Part shown: in pieces, positions 36,736 to 47,637 of the stretch | Position numbering within the stretch: position 1 is the first letter of the stretch | How the letters are laid out: the number at the start of each line of letters is the position of its first letter | Program-made: the position numbers and the translations under genes | Notes under the pieces: model-generated | Told to the model about the DNA's origin: nothing | What the model saw: the letters and a program-made list of their open reading frames with translations, nothing else | The model's database searches: none | Source of the DNA: DATAYA01 sp963754235 | GTDB taxonomy: Bacteria > Pseudomonadota > Alphaproteobacteria > Acetobacterales > Acetobacteraceae | Direction of reading: 5' to 3' | Length of the DNA stretch: 64,000 nt | Assembly (NCBI GenBank): GCA_963754235.1 | Contig: CAVWFK010000025.1 | Span: forward strand, 32,936 to 96,935

Positions 36736-36739
36736 CTAT
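36725..36739. promoter_or_regulatory. LysR-type dyad between lysR and phnW
   Basis: ATAGACACCATCTAT is a perfect inverse of 5-base arms and holds the LysR T-N11-A pattern (T36726, A36738). It overlaps the lysR start codon at 36735. Confidence 0.55.
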
Positions 36740-36760
36740 ACCTGCGATCTAAACTAACTA

Positions 36761-36776
36761 TTTGACCAATGTCAAA
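36761..36776. promoter_or_regulatory. second dyad in the lysR-phnW gap
   Basis: TTTGACCAATGTCAAA is a perfect inverted repeat of 6-base arms with a 4-base loop. It lies 42 bases ahead of the phnW start at 36819. It may be a second LysR site or an operator of the phnW promoter. Confidence 0.45.
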
Positions 36777-36818
36777 ACCTGGGCGCACCCTCGCGGCGCA
36801 TTGTCGAGGTTTGCACGC

Positions 36819-37976
36819 ATGGCGCCCAGGCTCCCGATCGCCCGCTCCGAGACCGGCGATGCGCTGCTGTTGACACCCGGACCGCTGACCACCGCGCAGT
36901 CGGTCAAGCAGGCGATGCTGCACGATTGGGGTTCGCGCGATGCGGGCTTCATCGAGATCAACCGCAGCGTGCTGCAAGCCCTGCCCGAGATCGTCGGCGG
37001 CGGCGGCGAATACGTCGCGGTGTCGATGCAAGGCTCGGGAACCTTCGCCGTCGAGGCGATGCTGACCACGTTGGTGCCGCGAGCGGGCCACGCGCTGGTG
37101 CTGATCAACGGCGCCTATGGTCAGCGCGCGCGCCGCATCCTGGAGATCGCCGGCCGGCGCGTCACCGTCCATGAGACGGCGGAGGACACGCCCCCCGATC
37201 TCGACGCGGTGCGCCGCCTGCTGCACGCGAGCCCCGACATCTCCCACGTCTTTGCCGTGCATTGCGAAACGACGAGCGGCATCCGCAACCCGGTCGAGGC
37301 GCTGGCGGAGATCGTGCACGCGGTGGGCAGGCGCCTGCTGGTCGATGCGATGAGCAGCTTCGGCGCGCTGCCGATCGACGCCCCGGCGCTGCATGTGGAC
37401 GCAATCGCCGCCTCCTCGAACAAGTGCATCGAGGGCGTGCCCGGCCTCGCCTTCGTTATCTGCCGTCGCGCCGCCTTGATGGAGGCGGCGGGGCAGGCGA
37501 CAACCCTGGTGCTCGACCTGCACGACCAGTTCGTGGCGTTGGAGCGCACTGGCCAGTTCCGCTTCACGCCGCCGATTCACGTGATCGTCGCGTTCCATCG
37601 CGCGCTCGAAGAATTCCGCGCCGAGGGCGGCGTCACTGGACGCGGCGCGCGTTACGCGGAGAATTGCCGCATCCTGATCGACGGGATGCGTGCGCTCGGC
37701 TTTCGCACGCTGCTGCCGGACTCGTTGCAGGCGCCGATCATCGTCACCTTCCACATGCCCACCGACGGGCACTTCGTCTTCTCCCGCTTCTATGATGGCC
37801 TGAAGGAGCGAGGGTTCGTGATCTACCCGGGCAAGCTGACCGTTGCTGATTCGTTTCGTATCGGTTGCATCGGCCACGTTGGGCCTCCCGAGATGCGCGC
37901 CGCCATCGCAGCGGTGCGCGACGTGCTGGACGAAATGGGCGTCGTTTTGCCCGAGCGCGGGATGCGGGCGGCGTGA
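36819..37976 (+). CDS. phnW: 2-aminoethylphosphonate--pyruvate transaminase
   Basis: 385 residues from ATG 36819. PhnW pattern: LLTPGPLTTAQSVKQAMLHDWGSRD, SMQGSGTFAVEAML, VHCETTSGIRNPVE, VDAMSSFGALPID with the PLP-binding Asp176, and AASSNKCIEGVPGLAF with the PLP Lys202. It converts 2-aminoethylphosphonate and pyruvate to phosphonoacetaldehyde and alanine. Stop overlaps phnA start. First gene of a seven-gene transcript phnWAYSTUV. Confidence 0.95.
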   Translation: MAPRLPIARSETGDALLLTPGPLTTAQSVKQAMLHDWGSRDAGFIEINRSVLQALPEIVGGGGEYVAVSMQGSGTFAVEAMLTTLVPRAGHALVLINGAYGQRARRILEIAGRRVTVHETAEDTPPDLDAVRRLLHASPDISHVFAVHCETTSGIRNPVEALAEIVHAVGRRLLVDAMSSFGALPIDAPALHVDAIAASSNKCIEGVPGLAFVICRRAALMEAAGQATTLVLDLHDQFVALERTGQFRFTPPIHVIVAFHRALEEFRAEGGVTGRGARYAENCRILIDGMRALGFRTLLPDSLQAPIIVTFHMPTDGHFVFSRFYDGLKERGFVIYPGKLTVADSFRIGCIGHVGPPEMRAAIAAVRDVLDEMGVVLPERGMRAA

Positions 37977-39214
37977 TGGCCGCCGGACCCGTCACCGCGA
38001 ACGGCCGGCGCTATCGCGTCCCGGCCATCCCTACCGTCGTCGTCTGCATCGACGGCTCCGAGCCCGGCTATATCGAGGCGGCCATCGCGCGCGGGCTGGC
38101 GCCCAATCTCGACCGGCTGATGCGCCAGGGCGCCAATCTGCGGGCATTGTCGGTGATCCCGAGCTTCACAAATCCGAACAACCTATCGATCATCACCGGC
38201 ACGCCGCCCGCGGTGCATGGCATCGCCGGCAACTATTTCTACGACCCCGCGACGCGCCAGGAAGTGATGATGAACGATGCGCGCTTCCTGCGCACCGGCA
38301 CCATCCTGGCGGCGTTCCACGATGCCGGTGCCAAGGTCGCAATGGTCACGGCCAAGGACAAGCTGCGCAGCCTTCTCGGTCACGGGCTCGACATGCGGTC
38401 AGGCCGTGCGATCGCCTTCTCCGCCGAGCGCGCCGACCGCGCGACCCTCGCCGAGAACGGCATCGACGACGCGCCGCACTTCGTGGGCATGGCGGTGCCT
38501 GACGTCTATTCCGCTGAACTGTCGGAGTTCGTGTTCGCCGCCGGCGCAAAACTGCTCGCCGCGTGGCGGCCGGACCTGATGTATCTCTCCACCACCGACT
38601 ACGTCCAGCACAAGGCGGCACCGGACAGCGAGCTTGCCAACCGCTTCTACGCCATGATCGACCGCTACGTGGGGGCGCTGGACGCGGCGGGGTGCGTGCT
38701 GGCACTCACCGCCGATCACGGCATGAACGACAAGCACCGCGCGGATGGCACGCCCGACGTGATCTATCTGCAAGATTGGTTCGACGCGCGGCTGGGCGCT
38801 GCCGCGGCGCGCGTGATCCTGCCGATCACCGATCCCTATGTCGCGCATCACGGCGCGCTCGGCTCGTTCGCAACGGTCTATCTGCCGCCCGGGGCGGATG
38901 TATCTGACCTGCTCGCAGCCCTGCGCGACCTGCCCGGTGTCGTGGTCGCGATCGGACGTGAGGAGGCGTGCCGCCGCTTCGAGCTGCCGCCCGACCGCAT
39001 CGGCGATGTGGTGGTGATCTCCGACCGCCAGCGGGTGCTCGGCACCAGCCGCGCACGCCACGACCTCTCGGGACTCGATGCGCCGCTGCGCTCGCATGGC
39101 GGGCTCGCCGAGCAGACCGTGCCGATGATCGTCAACCGTCCGGTGTCGCTGCCGGCGGGCCGCACATTGCGCAATTTCGACGTGTTCGACGTCGCGCTGA
39201 ACATGGTGTCCTGA
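37976..39214 (+). CDS. phnA: phosphonoacetate hydrolase
   Basis: 412 residues of the alkaline phosphatase superfamily. Metal ligands and nucleophile fit PhnA: Asp26 (VCIDGSEPGY), Thr65 nucleophile (SFTNPNN), Asp208/His212 (TTDYVQHK), Asp247-His248 (TADHGMNDKH) and a late His in LRSHGGLAEQTVP. It splits phosphonoacetate into acetate and phosphate. Presence of PhnA and PhnY rather than PhnX shows the PhnWAY route. Confidence 0.95.
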   Translation: MAAGPVTANGRRYRVPAIPTVVVCIDGSEPGYIEAAIARGLAPNLDRLMRQGANLRALSVIPSFTNPNNLSIITGTPPAVHGIAGNYFYDPATRQEVMMNDARFLRTGTILAAFHDAGAKVAMVTAKDKLRSLLGHGLDMRSGRAIAFSAERADRATLAENGIDDAPHFVGMAVPDVYSAELSEFVFAAGAKLLAAWRPDLMYLSTTDYVQHKAAPDSELANRFYAMIDRYVGALDAAGCVLALTADHGMNDKHRADGTPDVIYLQDWFDARLGAAAARVILPITDPYVAHHGALGSFATVYLPPGADVSDLLAALRDLPGVVVAIGREEACRRFELPPDRIGDVVVISDRQRVLGTSRARHDLSGLDAPLRSHGGLAEQTVPMIVNRPVSLPAGRTLRNFDVFDVALNMVS

Positions 39215-39215
39215 G

Positions 39216-40667
39216 ATGAACGCTCCGATCCCGTCGCCGATCCGCCGCGAGGCGATGCGCATTGCCGGCCGCCGCGTCGAAGCGGATGATACTATCGAGG
39301 TGAAAAACCCCTACACCGGCGCCGTGGTCGGCACCGTGCCGGCCGGCCGGCCCGAGCATGTCCGCGCCGCCTTCGCCGCCGGCCGGGCCTATCGCGCGCG
39401 CCTGTCGCGTTATGAGCGCCAGCGCATTCTGCTCGCCGCCGCCGCCGCCCTGGAAGCGCGCCGCGAGCCGATTGCCCGGCTGATCACCGCCAAATCCGGC
39501 CTGTGTCTCAAGGATTCTTTCTACGAGGTCGGCCGCGCATGTGACGTGTTCTCGCTCGCCGGGCAGGCGGCGATCCAGGAGGACGGGCAGATCCTCGCCT
39601 GCGACATCACCCATCACGGCAAGCCGCGCCGCATCTACACCATGCGCGTGCCGCTGCTCGGCGTGATCTCGGCCATCACGCCGTTCAACCACCCGCTCAA
39701 TATGGTCGCGCACAAGCTGGCCCCCGCGATCGCCACCAATAACCGCGTGGTGCTGAAGCCCACCGAGCAGACGCCGCTCACCGCGCTGCTGCTCGCCGAT
39801 CTGCTCTACGAGGCAGGACTGCCGCCGGAGATGCTCGGCGTCGTCACCGGCACGCCCGAGGCGATCGGCGATGCGATGATCACCGACCCCGACGCCGAGC
39901 TCATCACCTTCACCGGCTCGGTGCGGGTGGGCAAGCACATCGCGCAGCGCGCGGGCTATCGCCGCGTCATCCTCGAACTCGGCGGCAACGATCCGCTGAT
40001 CGTCATGGACGATGCCGATCTCGACCGCGCGGCCGAGCTTGCGGTGCAAGGTGCCACCAAAAACTCCGGCCAGCGCTGCACCGCGGTCAAGCGCATCCTG
40101 GTGGTGCGGAGCGTCGCCGATGCCTTCGCCGAGCGGGTCGTGGCAAAGGCGCGGACGCTGAAGGCGGGCGATCCCGCCGACCCCGAGACCGACATCGGCA
40201 CCGTGATCAGCGAGCGTGCCGCCGCCCTGTTCGAGCGGCGGGTGGCGGACGCGGTTTCGCAAGGCGCGGTCGTGCGGCACGGCGAAGACCGGCGCGGCGC
40301 CCTCTTTTCCCCCACCGTGGTCGATCACGTGCCGCCCGAATGCGAGCTGGTGCGGGAAGAAACATTCGGCCCGGTGATCCCGCTGATCCGCTGCCCCGAC
40401 GAGATCGGCGAGGTGATCCGCATCTCCAACTCCACCGCCTACGGCCTGTCCGCGGGCGTCTGCACCAACCGGCTGGATCACATCACCCGCTTCGTCTCCG
40501 AGCTGGAGGTGGGCACGGTGAACGTCTGGGAGGTGCCTGGTTATCGAACCGAAATGTCACCGTTTGGCGGCATCAAGGATTCCGGTCTCGGCTATAAGGA
40601 GGGCGTGGTCGAGACCATCAAGGGCTACACCACCGTTCGCACCTACTCGCTGCCCTGGCCGGTGTAG
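39216..40667 (+). CDS. phnY: phosphonoacetaldehyde dehydrogenase
   Basis: 483-residue aldehyde dehydrogenase. Catalytic residues: Asn158 (FNHP), Glu254 (LELGGNDP), Cys288 (NSGQRCTAVKR). It oxidises phosphonoacetaldehyde to phosphonoacetate with NAD. The gene begins one base after phnA. The C-terminus ends EGVVETIKGYTTVRTYSLPWPV, typical of PhnY-type ALDHs. Confidence 0.95.
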   Translation: MNAPIPSPIRREAMRIAGRRVEADDTIEVKNPYTGAVVGTVPAGRPEHVRAAFAAGRAYRARLSRYERQRILLAAAAALEARREPIARLITAKSGLCLKDSFYEVGRACDVFSLAGQAAIQEDGQILACDITHHGKPRRIYTMRVPLLGVISAITPFNHPLNMVAHKLAPAIATNNRVVLKPTEQTPLTALLLADLLYEAGLPPEMLGVVTGTPEAIGDAMITDPDAELITFTGSVRVGKHIAQRAGYRRVILELGGNDPLIVMDDADLDRAAELAVQGATKNSGQRCTAVKRILVVRSVADAFAERVVAKARTLKAGDPADPETDIGTVISERAAALFERRVADAVSQGAVVRHGEDRRGALFSPTVVDHVPPECELVREETFGPVIPLIRCPDEIGEVIRISNSTAYGLSAGVCTNRLDHITRFVSELEVGTVNVWEVPGYRTEMSPFGGIKDSGLGYKEGVVETIKGYTTVRTYSLPWPV

Positions 40668-40743
40668 CGCGGCCGCGACCGACGCCAGGGGCGGACGAAA
40701 GCCGAAATCGAGGATTGATCCGATCGCACTGGGAGGAAGAAGA

Positions 40744-41776
40744 ATGCGCGCCAAGTTCTCGTTCGCCGCCGGCCTGCTGCTGGCGGGCCTGGTTGCCGGC
40801 CCGGTCTGGGCGCAGCCGAAGGTGGTCACGCTCTACAGCGCCGACGGGCTGCATGACGGCACGCCCAACTGGTATCAGAATCAGTTCGACGCCTTTACCA
40901 AGGCGACCGGTATCAAGGTGCAGTATGTCGAGGCCGGCTCGGCCGTGGTGGTCGATCGGCTGGAGCGGGAGAAATCGAACCCGCAGGCCGACGTGCTGGT
41001 GACGCTGCCGCCCTTCATCCAGAAGGCGGCCGCCGACGGTCTGCTGCAGCCCTATACGCCGCGCGCCGCGGTGCACATGTCGGCGCGCAACAAGGATCCC
41101 AAGGGCCGCTTCTACGCGATGGTCAACAACTACCCGGATTGGATCTATAACGACACCGCGCTCAAGGCGCCCCCGGCCAACTACGATGCGCTGCTCGATC
41201 CGAAGTTCAAGAACAAGATCCAGTACCTCGACTCCGGGCCAGGCGGGCGACGGTACGGCGGTCATGCTGCAAGTGTTCCGCGCGTTCGGCAGCAAGGAGG
41301 CGGGTTTTGCCTATCTCAAGAAGTTGCAGGCCAACAATCTCGGCCCCTCCTCCTCCACCGGCAAGCTGACAGCCCTGGTCAACAAGGGCGAGATCTGGGT
41401 GTCCAACGGCGACTTGCAGATGAATCTGGCCCAGATGAAGGATAATCCGAACATCCGCATATTCTGGCCGACGGGGCCGGACGGCTCGCGTTCGGCCTTC
41501 CCGCTTCCCTACGATATCGGGCTGGTCACCGGCGGCCCGCATTCCGCCAATGGCAAGAAGCTGATCACCTTCCTGCTCGGCAAGCAGGCGCAGTCGAGTG
41601 TCGCCGAGGTCGCGATGGGCCTGCCGGTGCGTGAAGACGTCAAGCCCTCCGGCCAGACCTATCAGACCATGCAGACGATGATGCAGGGCGTGAAGATCTG
41701 GTCGCCGGACTGGAACCGTCTGCTCGACGAGCTCAAGCAGGACGTCGCCACCTGGCACGCCGAGACCGGCAGCTAA
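40744..41776 (+). CDS. phnS: 2-aminoethylphosphonate ABC transporter, substrate-binding protein, one frameshift
   Basis: Starts MRAKFSFAAGLLLAGLVAGPVWAQ, a clear signal peptide cleaved near A23, after GGAGGAAGA. The binding protein fold follows: LYSADGLHDGTPNWYQNQFDAFTKATGI, NNYPDWIYNDTALKAP. One extra base near 41225 breaks it; after that DGTAVMLQVFRAFGSKEAGFAYL and FPLPYDIGLVTGGPHSANGKK. About 343 residues. Captures AEP in the periplasm. Stop overlaps phnT start. Confidence 0.92.
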
Positions 41777-42927
41777 TGGCATCCGATGCCGTGCTCGATC
41801 GCGCCGTTACAGAGGCGCCGGTCGCCACCTTCGCACCCGATCCCGCCGCCGCCGGCGGGATCGGCTATGAGGGGGTGACGGTCGCCTATAAGGGCGTGGC
41901 GGTGCTGGAGGATTTCCGGCTCGCGGTGCGGCCGGGCGAGATCATGGCGCTGATCGGCCCGTCCGGCTCCGGCAAGACAACCGCGCTCAGGGTGACCGCG
42001 GGCTTCGTGCGCCCCACCAGCGGCCGCGTCCGCATCAGCGGCCGTGACGTTACTGATCTGCCGCCCTATGCGCGCAGCATCGGCATGGTGGTGCAGAATT
42101 ACGCGCTGTTTCCGCACATGCGCGCCGCCGAGAATGTCGCCTTCGGCCTGCGCGCCCGTCGCGCGCCGGAGCAGATCGTGCGCGAGCGTGTGGCTGAATG
42201 CCTGCGCATGGTCGGCATGGAGGCGTATGCAAGCCGCTATCCGCGCGAGCTGAGCGGTGGCCAGCAGCAGCGCGTCGCGATCGCGCGCGCGCTCGCCATC
42301 CGCCCGCAGGTGCTGCTGCTGGACGAGCCGCTCTCGGCGCTCGATGCGCAGATCCGCCACGCCATGCTGGACGAGTTGCGGCGCCTGCACCGCAGCCTGC
42401 CGTCGCTGACGGTGGTGTATGTGACGCACGACCAGACCGAGGCGCTGACCTTGGCCGAACGCATCGGCATCCTGCGCGACGGCCGCCTGGTCGCACTCGG
42501 CGCCGCGCAGGCGTTGTATCGCGCGCCGCCGAACCGTTTTGCCGCCGAGTTCCTTGGCCGTGCCAATTTGCTACCGGTGGTGGTGGAGGGGGTCGAAGCC
42601 GCCGGCGATTTTGCCCGCGTGCGCTTCGGTGCCACGACGCTTTATGCGCGTGCGCCACGCGACGCGCGGCCCGGCCGCGCGTGCCTGCTGTGCATCCGCC
42701 CGCACGACATGACGCTGCTTCCCGCAGCACCCGGCCAGAACAGCCTGACCGGGCTGGTGCGGGAGGTGCGCTGGAAGGGCGACCTGCACGACATGACCCT
42801 GGAGGTCGAGGGCCATCGCCTGCGCCTGACTTGTGCGCCGCTGCGCGACCCGCCCGCGCCCGACGCCACGCTCAACCTGCATTTCGCGCCCGAGGACGGC
42901 ACGCTGATCCCGGCCGACCATGACTAG
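41776..42927 (+). CDS. phnT: 2-aminoethylphosphonate ABC transporter, ATP-binding protein
   Basis: 383 residues. Walker A GPSGSGKTT (61-69), Q-loop QNYALFP, signature LSGGQQQR (159-166), Walker B LLLDEP (180-185). A C-terminal TOBE domain (RPHDMTLLPAAPGQNSLTGLVREVRWKGD) is typical of PotA/PhnT importers. Start overlaps the phnS stop. Confidence 0.93.
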   Translation: MASDAVLDRAVTEAPVATFAPDPAAAGGIGYEGVTVAYKGVAVLEDFRLAVRPGEIMALIGPSGSGKTTALRVTAGFVRPTSGRVRISGRDVTDLPPYARSIGMVVQNYALFPHMRAAENVAFGLRARRAPEQIVRERVAECLRMVGMEAYASRYPRELSGGQQQRVAIARALAIRPQVLLLDEPLSALDAQIRHAMLDELRRLHRSLPSLTVVYVTHDQTEALTLAERIGILRDGRLVALGAAQALYRAPPNRFAAEFLGRANLLPVVVEGVEAAGDFARVRFGATTLYARAPRDARPGRACLLCIRPHDMTLLPAAPGQNSLTGLVREVRWKGDLHDMTLEVEGHRLRLTCAPLRDPPAPDATLNLHFAPEDGTLIPADHD

Positions 42928-43795
42928 CCGCGCGGCCGTGCTGCCGCAGCGGGCGGCCGCCGATCTGCGCGGGCTGTGGGTGGCGCCGCCGCTGCTGGTG
43001 CTGGCGGTGCTGTTTTTCTACCCGATCGCGCTGATCGTCGGGAATTCCTTCGGCTCCGGGACCGCGCCGCTCACGCTTGGCCATTATACGGGCGTGCTCG
43101 GCTCGGCGCTGTTCCATCGTGCGCTCGGGCACACGGTCGAGATCGCGCTCGCTGCCAGCGCCGGATGCCTCTGCCTCGGCCTGGTGTTGTCGATGATCCT
43201 CGCTTTCGTTCCCTTCCCCGGCGCGCGGGTGCTCGCGCGCGTGATCGACACCTTCATCGCCCTGCCGACGTTTTTGGTGGCTCTCGCCTTCACCTTTCTC
43301 TACGGCTCGGCGGGGATCGTGAATGCGGCGCTGATGCAGGCACTGCATCTGCCGCTGCCGCCGGTCGATTTTCTCTATTCGCAATGGGGCGTCATCCTCG
43401 CCGAGGTGACGGTCTATACGCCGTTCGTGATGCGCCCGCTGCTGGCGTCGTTCTCGCTGATCGATCAGGCGCAGATCGAGGTCGCGAGCAGCCTCGGTGC
43501 CGGGGCGTGGCGGATCATCCGCCAGATCATCCTGCCGGCGGCACTGCCGGCACTGCTCGCGGGCGGCAGCCTCTGCCTGCTGCTCACGGTCAACGAGTTC
43601 GGCATCGTGCTGTTCATCGGGGCGAAGGGCGTGGTGACGCTGCCGCTGCTGATCTACGACAAGGCGATTCAGGAGTTCGATTACACCTCTGCCTGCGTGC
43701 TCGCGTCCGTCAACATCGCGCTCTCGCTCGCGCTCTATTCGCTGTATCGCGCAACGCTCACCTGGTATGGCGGCCGGCGTGCTGGTCTGGTCTAG
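42920..43795 (+). CDS. phnU: 2-aminoethylphosphonate ABC transporter, permease
   Basis: 291 residues, six helices. The EAA coupling loop is around EVASSLGAGAWRIIRQIILPAALPALLAG. Overlaps phnT by eight bases and phnV by 29 bases. With PhnV it forms the membrane channel. Confidence 0.92.
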   Translation: MTSRAAVLPQRAAADLRGLWVAPPLLVLAVLFFYPIALIVGNSFGSGTAPLTLGHYTGVLGSALFHRALGHTVEIALAASAGCLCLGLVLSMILAFVPFPGARVLARVIDTFIALPTFLVALAFTFLYGSAGIVNAALMQALHLPLPPVDFLYSQWGVILAEVTVYTPFVMRPLLASFSLIDQAQIEVASSLGAGAWRIIRQIILPAALPALLAGGSLCLLLTVNEFGIVLFIGAKGVVTLPLLIYDKAIQEFDYTSACVLASVNIALSLALYSLYRATLTWYGGRRAGLV

Positions 43796-44576
43796 AGGGG
43801 GCCGCGCCGCGAGCTGGGCGCTGCTCGCGCTGCTGTTCGGCGTGTTCTATGGCTTGCCGGCGGCGGTCATCGCGCTGGCGAGCGTCGCCGGCCAGTGGAA
43901 CGGGGTACTGCCGACGCATCTGACGCTCGCGCACTACGCGCACGCGCTCTCAGGCGAGTCCGGCGCGCAGCTTCGCGTCAGCATCATCACCGGGATCGTC
44001 GCGAGTGCGGCGGCGCTGGCCAATGGAAGCTGGGCGGCGCTCGCCTTGCGCGGCACCCGTGCGGCCTCGCGCCGCGTGCTCAACGTCGCCTTCTTTGTCC
44101 CGAGTGCGGTGCCATCGGTCTCGATCGGGCTTGGCCTGCTGGTCGCGTTCAGCCGGCCGCCGCTGCTGCTGAACGGCACCATTGCGATCGTGTTCGCCGC
44201 GCATTTCGTGCTGATCTCCGCCTTCACCTTCGGCAACGTCTCGGCGGGGCTGGCGCGGATCGCGCCGGAATACGAGCAGGTGGCCGAGAGCCTGGGCGCG
44301 CAACCGCTCTACCGGCTGCGCCGGGTCACGCTGCCGCTGGTGCTGCCGTATCTGATCGCCGCATTCAGCCTCAGCTTCGCGCTGTCGATGGGCGAGCTTG
44401 GGGCGACCGTCATGGTCTATCCGCCTGGCTGGGTGACGCTGCCGGTCGGCATCTTCGGCCTCAGCGATCGGGGTGCGGTGTTCGACGGCACCGCGCTCAC
44501 TGCGCTGCTGGCCGCGAGTACGCTCGCGGTGCTGGTGGCGCTTTCGGCGATCCCGACCAAGGCGGCGGCGCGCTGA
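43767..44576 (+). CDS. phnV: 2-aminoethylphosphonate ABC transporter, second permease
   Basis: 269 residues, six helices. EAA loop: EQVAESLGAQPLYRLRRVTLPLVLPYL. The start at 43767 overlaps phnU by 29 bases; a later start is possible. Last gene of the phn transcript. Confidence 0.92.
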   Translation: MAAGVLVWSRGGRAASWALLALLFGVFYGLPAAVIALASVAGQWNGVLPTHLTLAHYAHALSGESGAQLRVSIITGIVASAAALANGSWAALALRGTRAASRRVLNVAFFVPSAVPSVSIGLGLLVAFSRPPLLLNGTIAIVFAAHFVLISAFTFGNVSAGLARIAPEYEQVAESLGAQPLYRLRRVTLPLVLPYLIAAFSLSFALSMGELGATVMVYPPGWVTLPVGIFGLSDRGAVFDGTALTALLAASTLAVLVALSAIPTKAAAR

Positions 44577-44635
44577 GCGGGGCAGCGATGGCGAGGGCAT
44601 TCTCCTCGGCGCTTCGGGTGTGTTAGGGTTGCCGG

Positions 44636-45250
44636 ATGGTGGTAGCGACAAAGCTCTCGGTCCGGATGTCCGTCGCGGAGTTTCTCAACTGGAATTCTGG
44701 CGATGGGCGCAGGTATCAACTGGTGGACGGCGAGCCGCGCCTGATGGCGCCGGCCAGCCGTACCCACGGCACCCTGCAAAGCGAGCTGGCGAGCCTGATC
44801 CGCAATCATTTTCGGTCCCGCGCCAGCGAGTGTGATGTTGTCTCGGCCCCGGGAGTGGTTCCGCGCATGCTCCCTGACCACAATATGCGGGTCCCCGATC
44901 TCGGGGTGACATGCACCCCTTACGAGGTCGAGCAGGCGAGCCTGCCGGACCCTGTCCTCCTCGTCGAGATACTTTCCCCCAGCAACCAGGCAGATACCTG
45001 GGCCAATGTCTGGGCCTATACCAGCATTCCGAGTGTGCAGGAGATTCTGGTACTGCATTCGGACCGGATTGGCGCGGACCTTCTGCGGCGCTTGCCGGAT
45101 GGTGCGTGGCCGCAGCGTCCCGAGGCGGTGCAGGGCGAGCTGTTGTTGACGAGCATCGATTTCCGAGTGCCTCTCCCCGAGATTTACGCTCGAACCCGGC
45201 TGGGGGGCCGACATCAGCAAGAAGGCCATGCGCCTTCACGCGATGCATGA
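44636..45250 (+). CDS. Uma2-family (DUF820) putative restriction-like endonuclease
   Basis: 204 residues: MSVAEFLNWNSGDGRRYQLVDGEPRLMAP, MRVPDLGVTCTPYE (Asp) and PDPVLLVEILSPSN (Glu) give the PD-(D/E)xK core, then LPLPEIYARTRLG. These are abundant in genomes with many repeats; function is unknown though the nuclease fold is clear. It lies between phnV and the convergent pbfA-like gene. Confidence 0.82.
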   Translation: MVVATKLSVRMSVAEFLNWNSGDGRRYQLVDGEPRLMAPASRTHGTLQSELASLIRNHFRSRASECDVVSAPGVVPRMLPDHNMRVPDLGVTCTPYEVEQASLPDPVLLVEILSPSNQADTWANVWAYTSIPSVQEILVLHSDRIGADLLRRLPDGAWPQRPEAVQGELLLTSIDFRVPLPEIYARTRLGGRHQQEGHAPSRDA

Positions 45251-45312
45251 CCTCCATGGTCGCACTCGCGAAAACCCTCGCCCGGCCGTCGGTCGCCGAG
45301 TGTCGGTTCATC

Positions 45313-46686
<1,374 letters not shown>

Positions 46687-46690
46687 CCTC

Positions 46691-47536
46691 CTAGCCCAGC
46701 CGGATCATCAGGATGCCGGCGAGGATCACCACGGCCGCGGCGCCGCGGATCGGCACGAACCGCTCCCGCAGCACGATGATCGCGATCGCCGCCGAGAACA
46801 GCACGCTGGTTTCGCGCAGCGCCGCAACGATCGGGATCGGGGCCACCGTCATCGCCCAGATCGCGATCCAGTAGGCGCCCAGCGACATGGCCCCGCCGAT
46901 CGCGCTCTGCCGCAGATAGAAGCGCGCCGGGCGGAATGCGGCGGCGCCGCGCCACCACAGCACCAGCAGCGGCAGCGGGAATGCGTCGAGCACGAACAGC
47001 AGCGCCGCATAGGCGCCCGCATCGCCGGCACGGCGCGCGCCCATCCCGTCCACCACGGTGTAGCCGGCAATTATCGCCCCGGTGAGCAGAGCGAAGCCGA
47101 GTGCTGCGACATCGGGCCGGGCGGGGCCGCGCCGCCGATGCAGCGCCATCAGGATCACGCCGCCGCCCAGCACGAGCACGCCGACGAGCGCATGGTGGCT
47201 GATCGGCTGGCGCAGCAGCAGCACGGTCGCGAGTGCCGTGAACAGCGGCGCGCCGCCACGCGCGATCGGATAGACCTGGCTCATGTCGCCGCGCCGATAG
47301 GCCGCCGCCAGGGCCAGATAGTAGAGCAGATGCAGCCCGAGCGATCCCGCAATATAGGGGAACGCGACCGCCGGCGGCGGCCCGAATGCTGCCAATAACG
47401 GCAGCCCGACCGCGCCGCAGCAGGCCACGAGCAGCGCCATCGCCACCAGCGGCTCGAGCCGGGCCTTCACCAGCGCGTTCCACCCGGCGTGCATCGCGGC
47501 GGCGGCCAGCACCAGAGCGAACACGAGCGGGTCCAT
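46691..47536 (-). CDS. DMT/EamA-family transporter upstream of pbfA
   Basis: 281 residues with ten hydrophobic helices in two EamA repeats (first MDPLVFALVLAAAAMHAGWNALVKARL, second around ALRETSVLFSAAIAIIVLRERFVP). Its stop is five bases ahead of pbfA. Likely carries a substrate or product of the PbfA route. Divergent from deoR, with an operator in between. Confidence 0.85.
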   Translation of the reverse strand: MDPLVFALVLAAAAMHAGWNALVKARLEPLVAMALLVACCGAVGLPLLAAFGPPPAVAFPYIAGSLGLHLLYYLALAAAYRRGDMSQVYPIARGGAPLFTALATVLLLRQPISHHALVGVLVLGGGVILMALHRRRGPARPDVAALGFALLTGAIIAGYTVVDGMGARRAGDAGAYAALLFVLDAFPLPLLVLWWRGAAAFRPARFYLRQSAIGGAMSLGAYWIAIWAMTVAPIPIVAALRETSVLFSAAIAIIVLRERFVPIRGAAAVVILAGILMIRLG

Positions 47537-47620
47537 GCGGCCGGCCTTGACCCCCCTGCCTCGACGCGACGGACGGATTGTAGCGGCGGCGGCGACGCGC
47601 CACAATCGGCTGCCGCGTTC

Positions 47621-47637
47621 TGCCACAAAATGCCACA
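47621..47637. promoter_or_regulatory. TGTGGCA direct-repeat operator (deoR/DMT-pbfA divergent promoter)
   Basis: TGCCACAAAATGCCACA reads TGTGGCA twice on the minus strand, exactly 10 bases apart. It overlaps the deoR start at 47637. The same 7-mer recurs with 10-base spacing at 48460. DeoR-family proteins often bind such helical-turn-spaced direct repeats. Confidence 0.65.
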
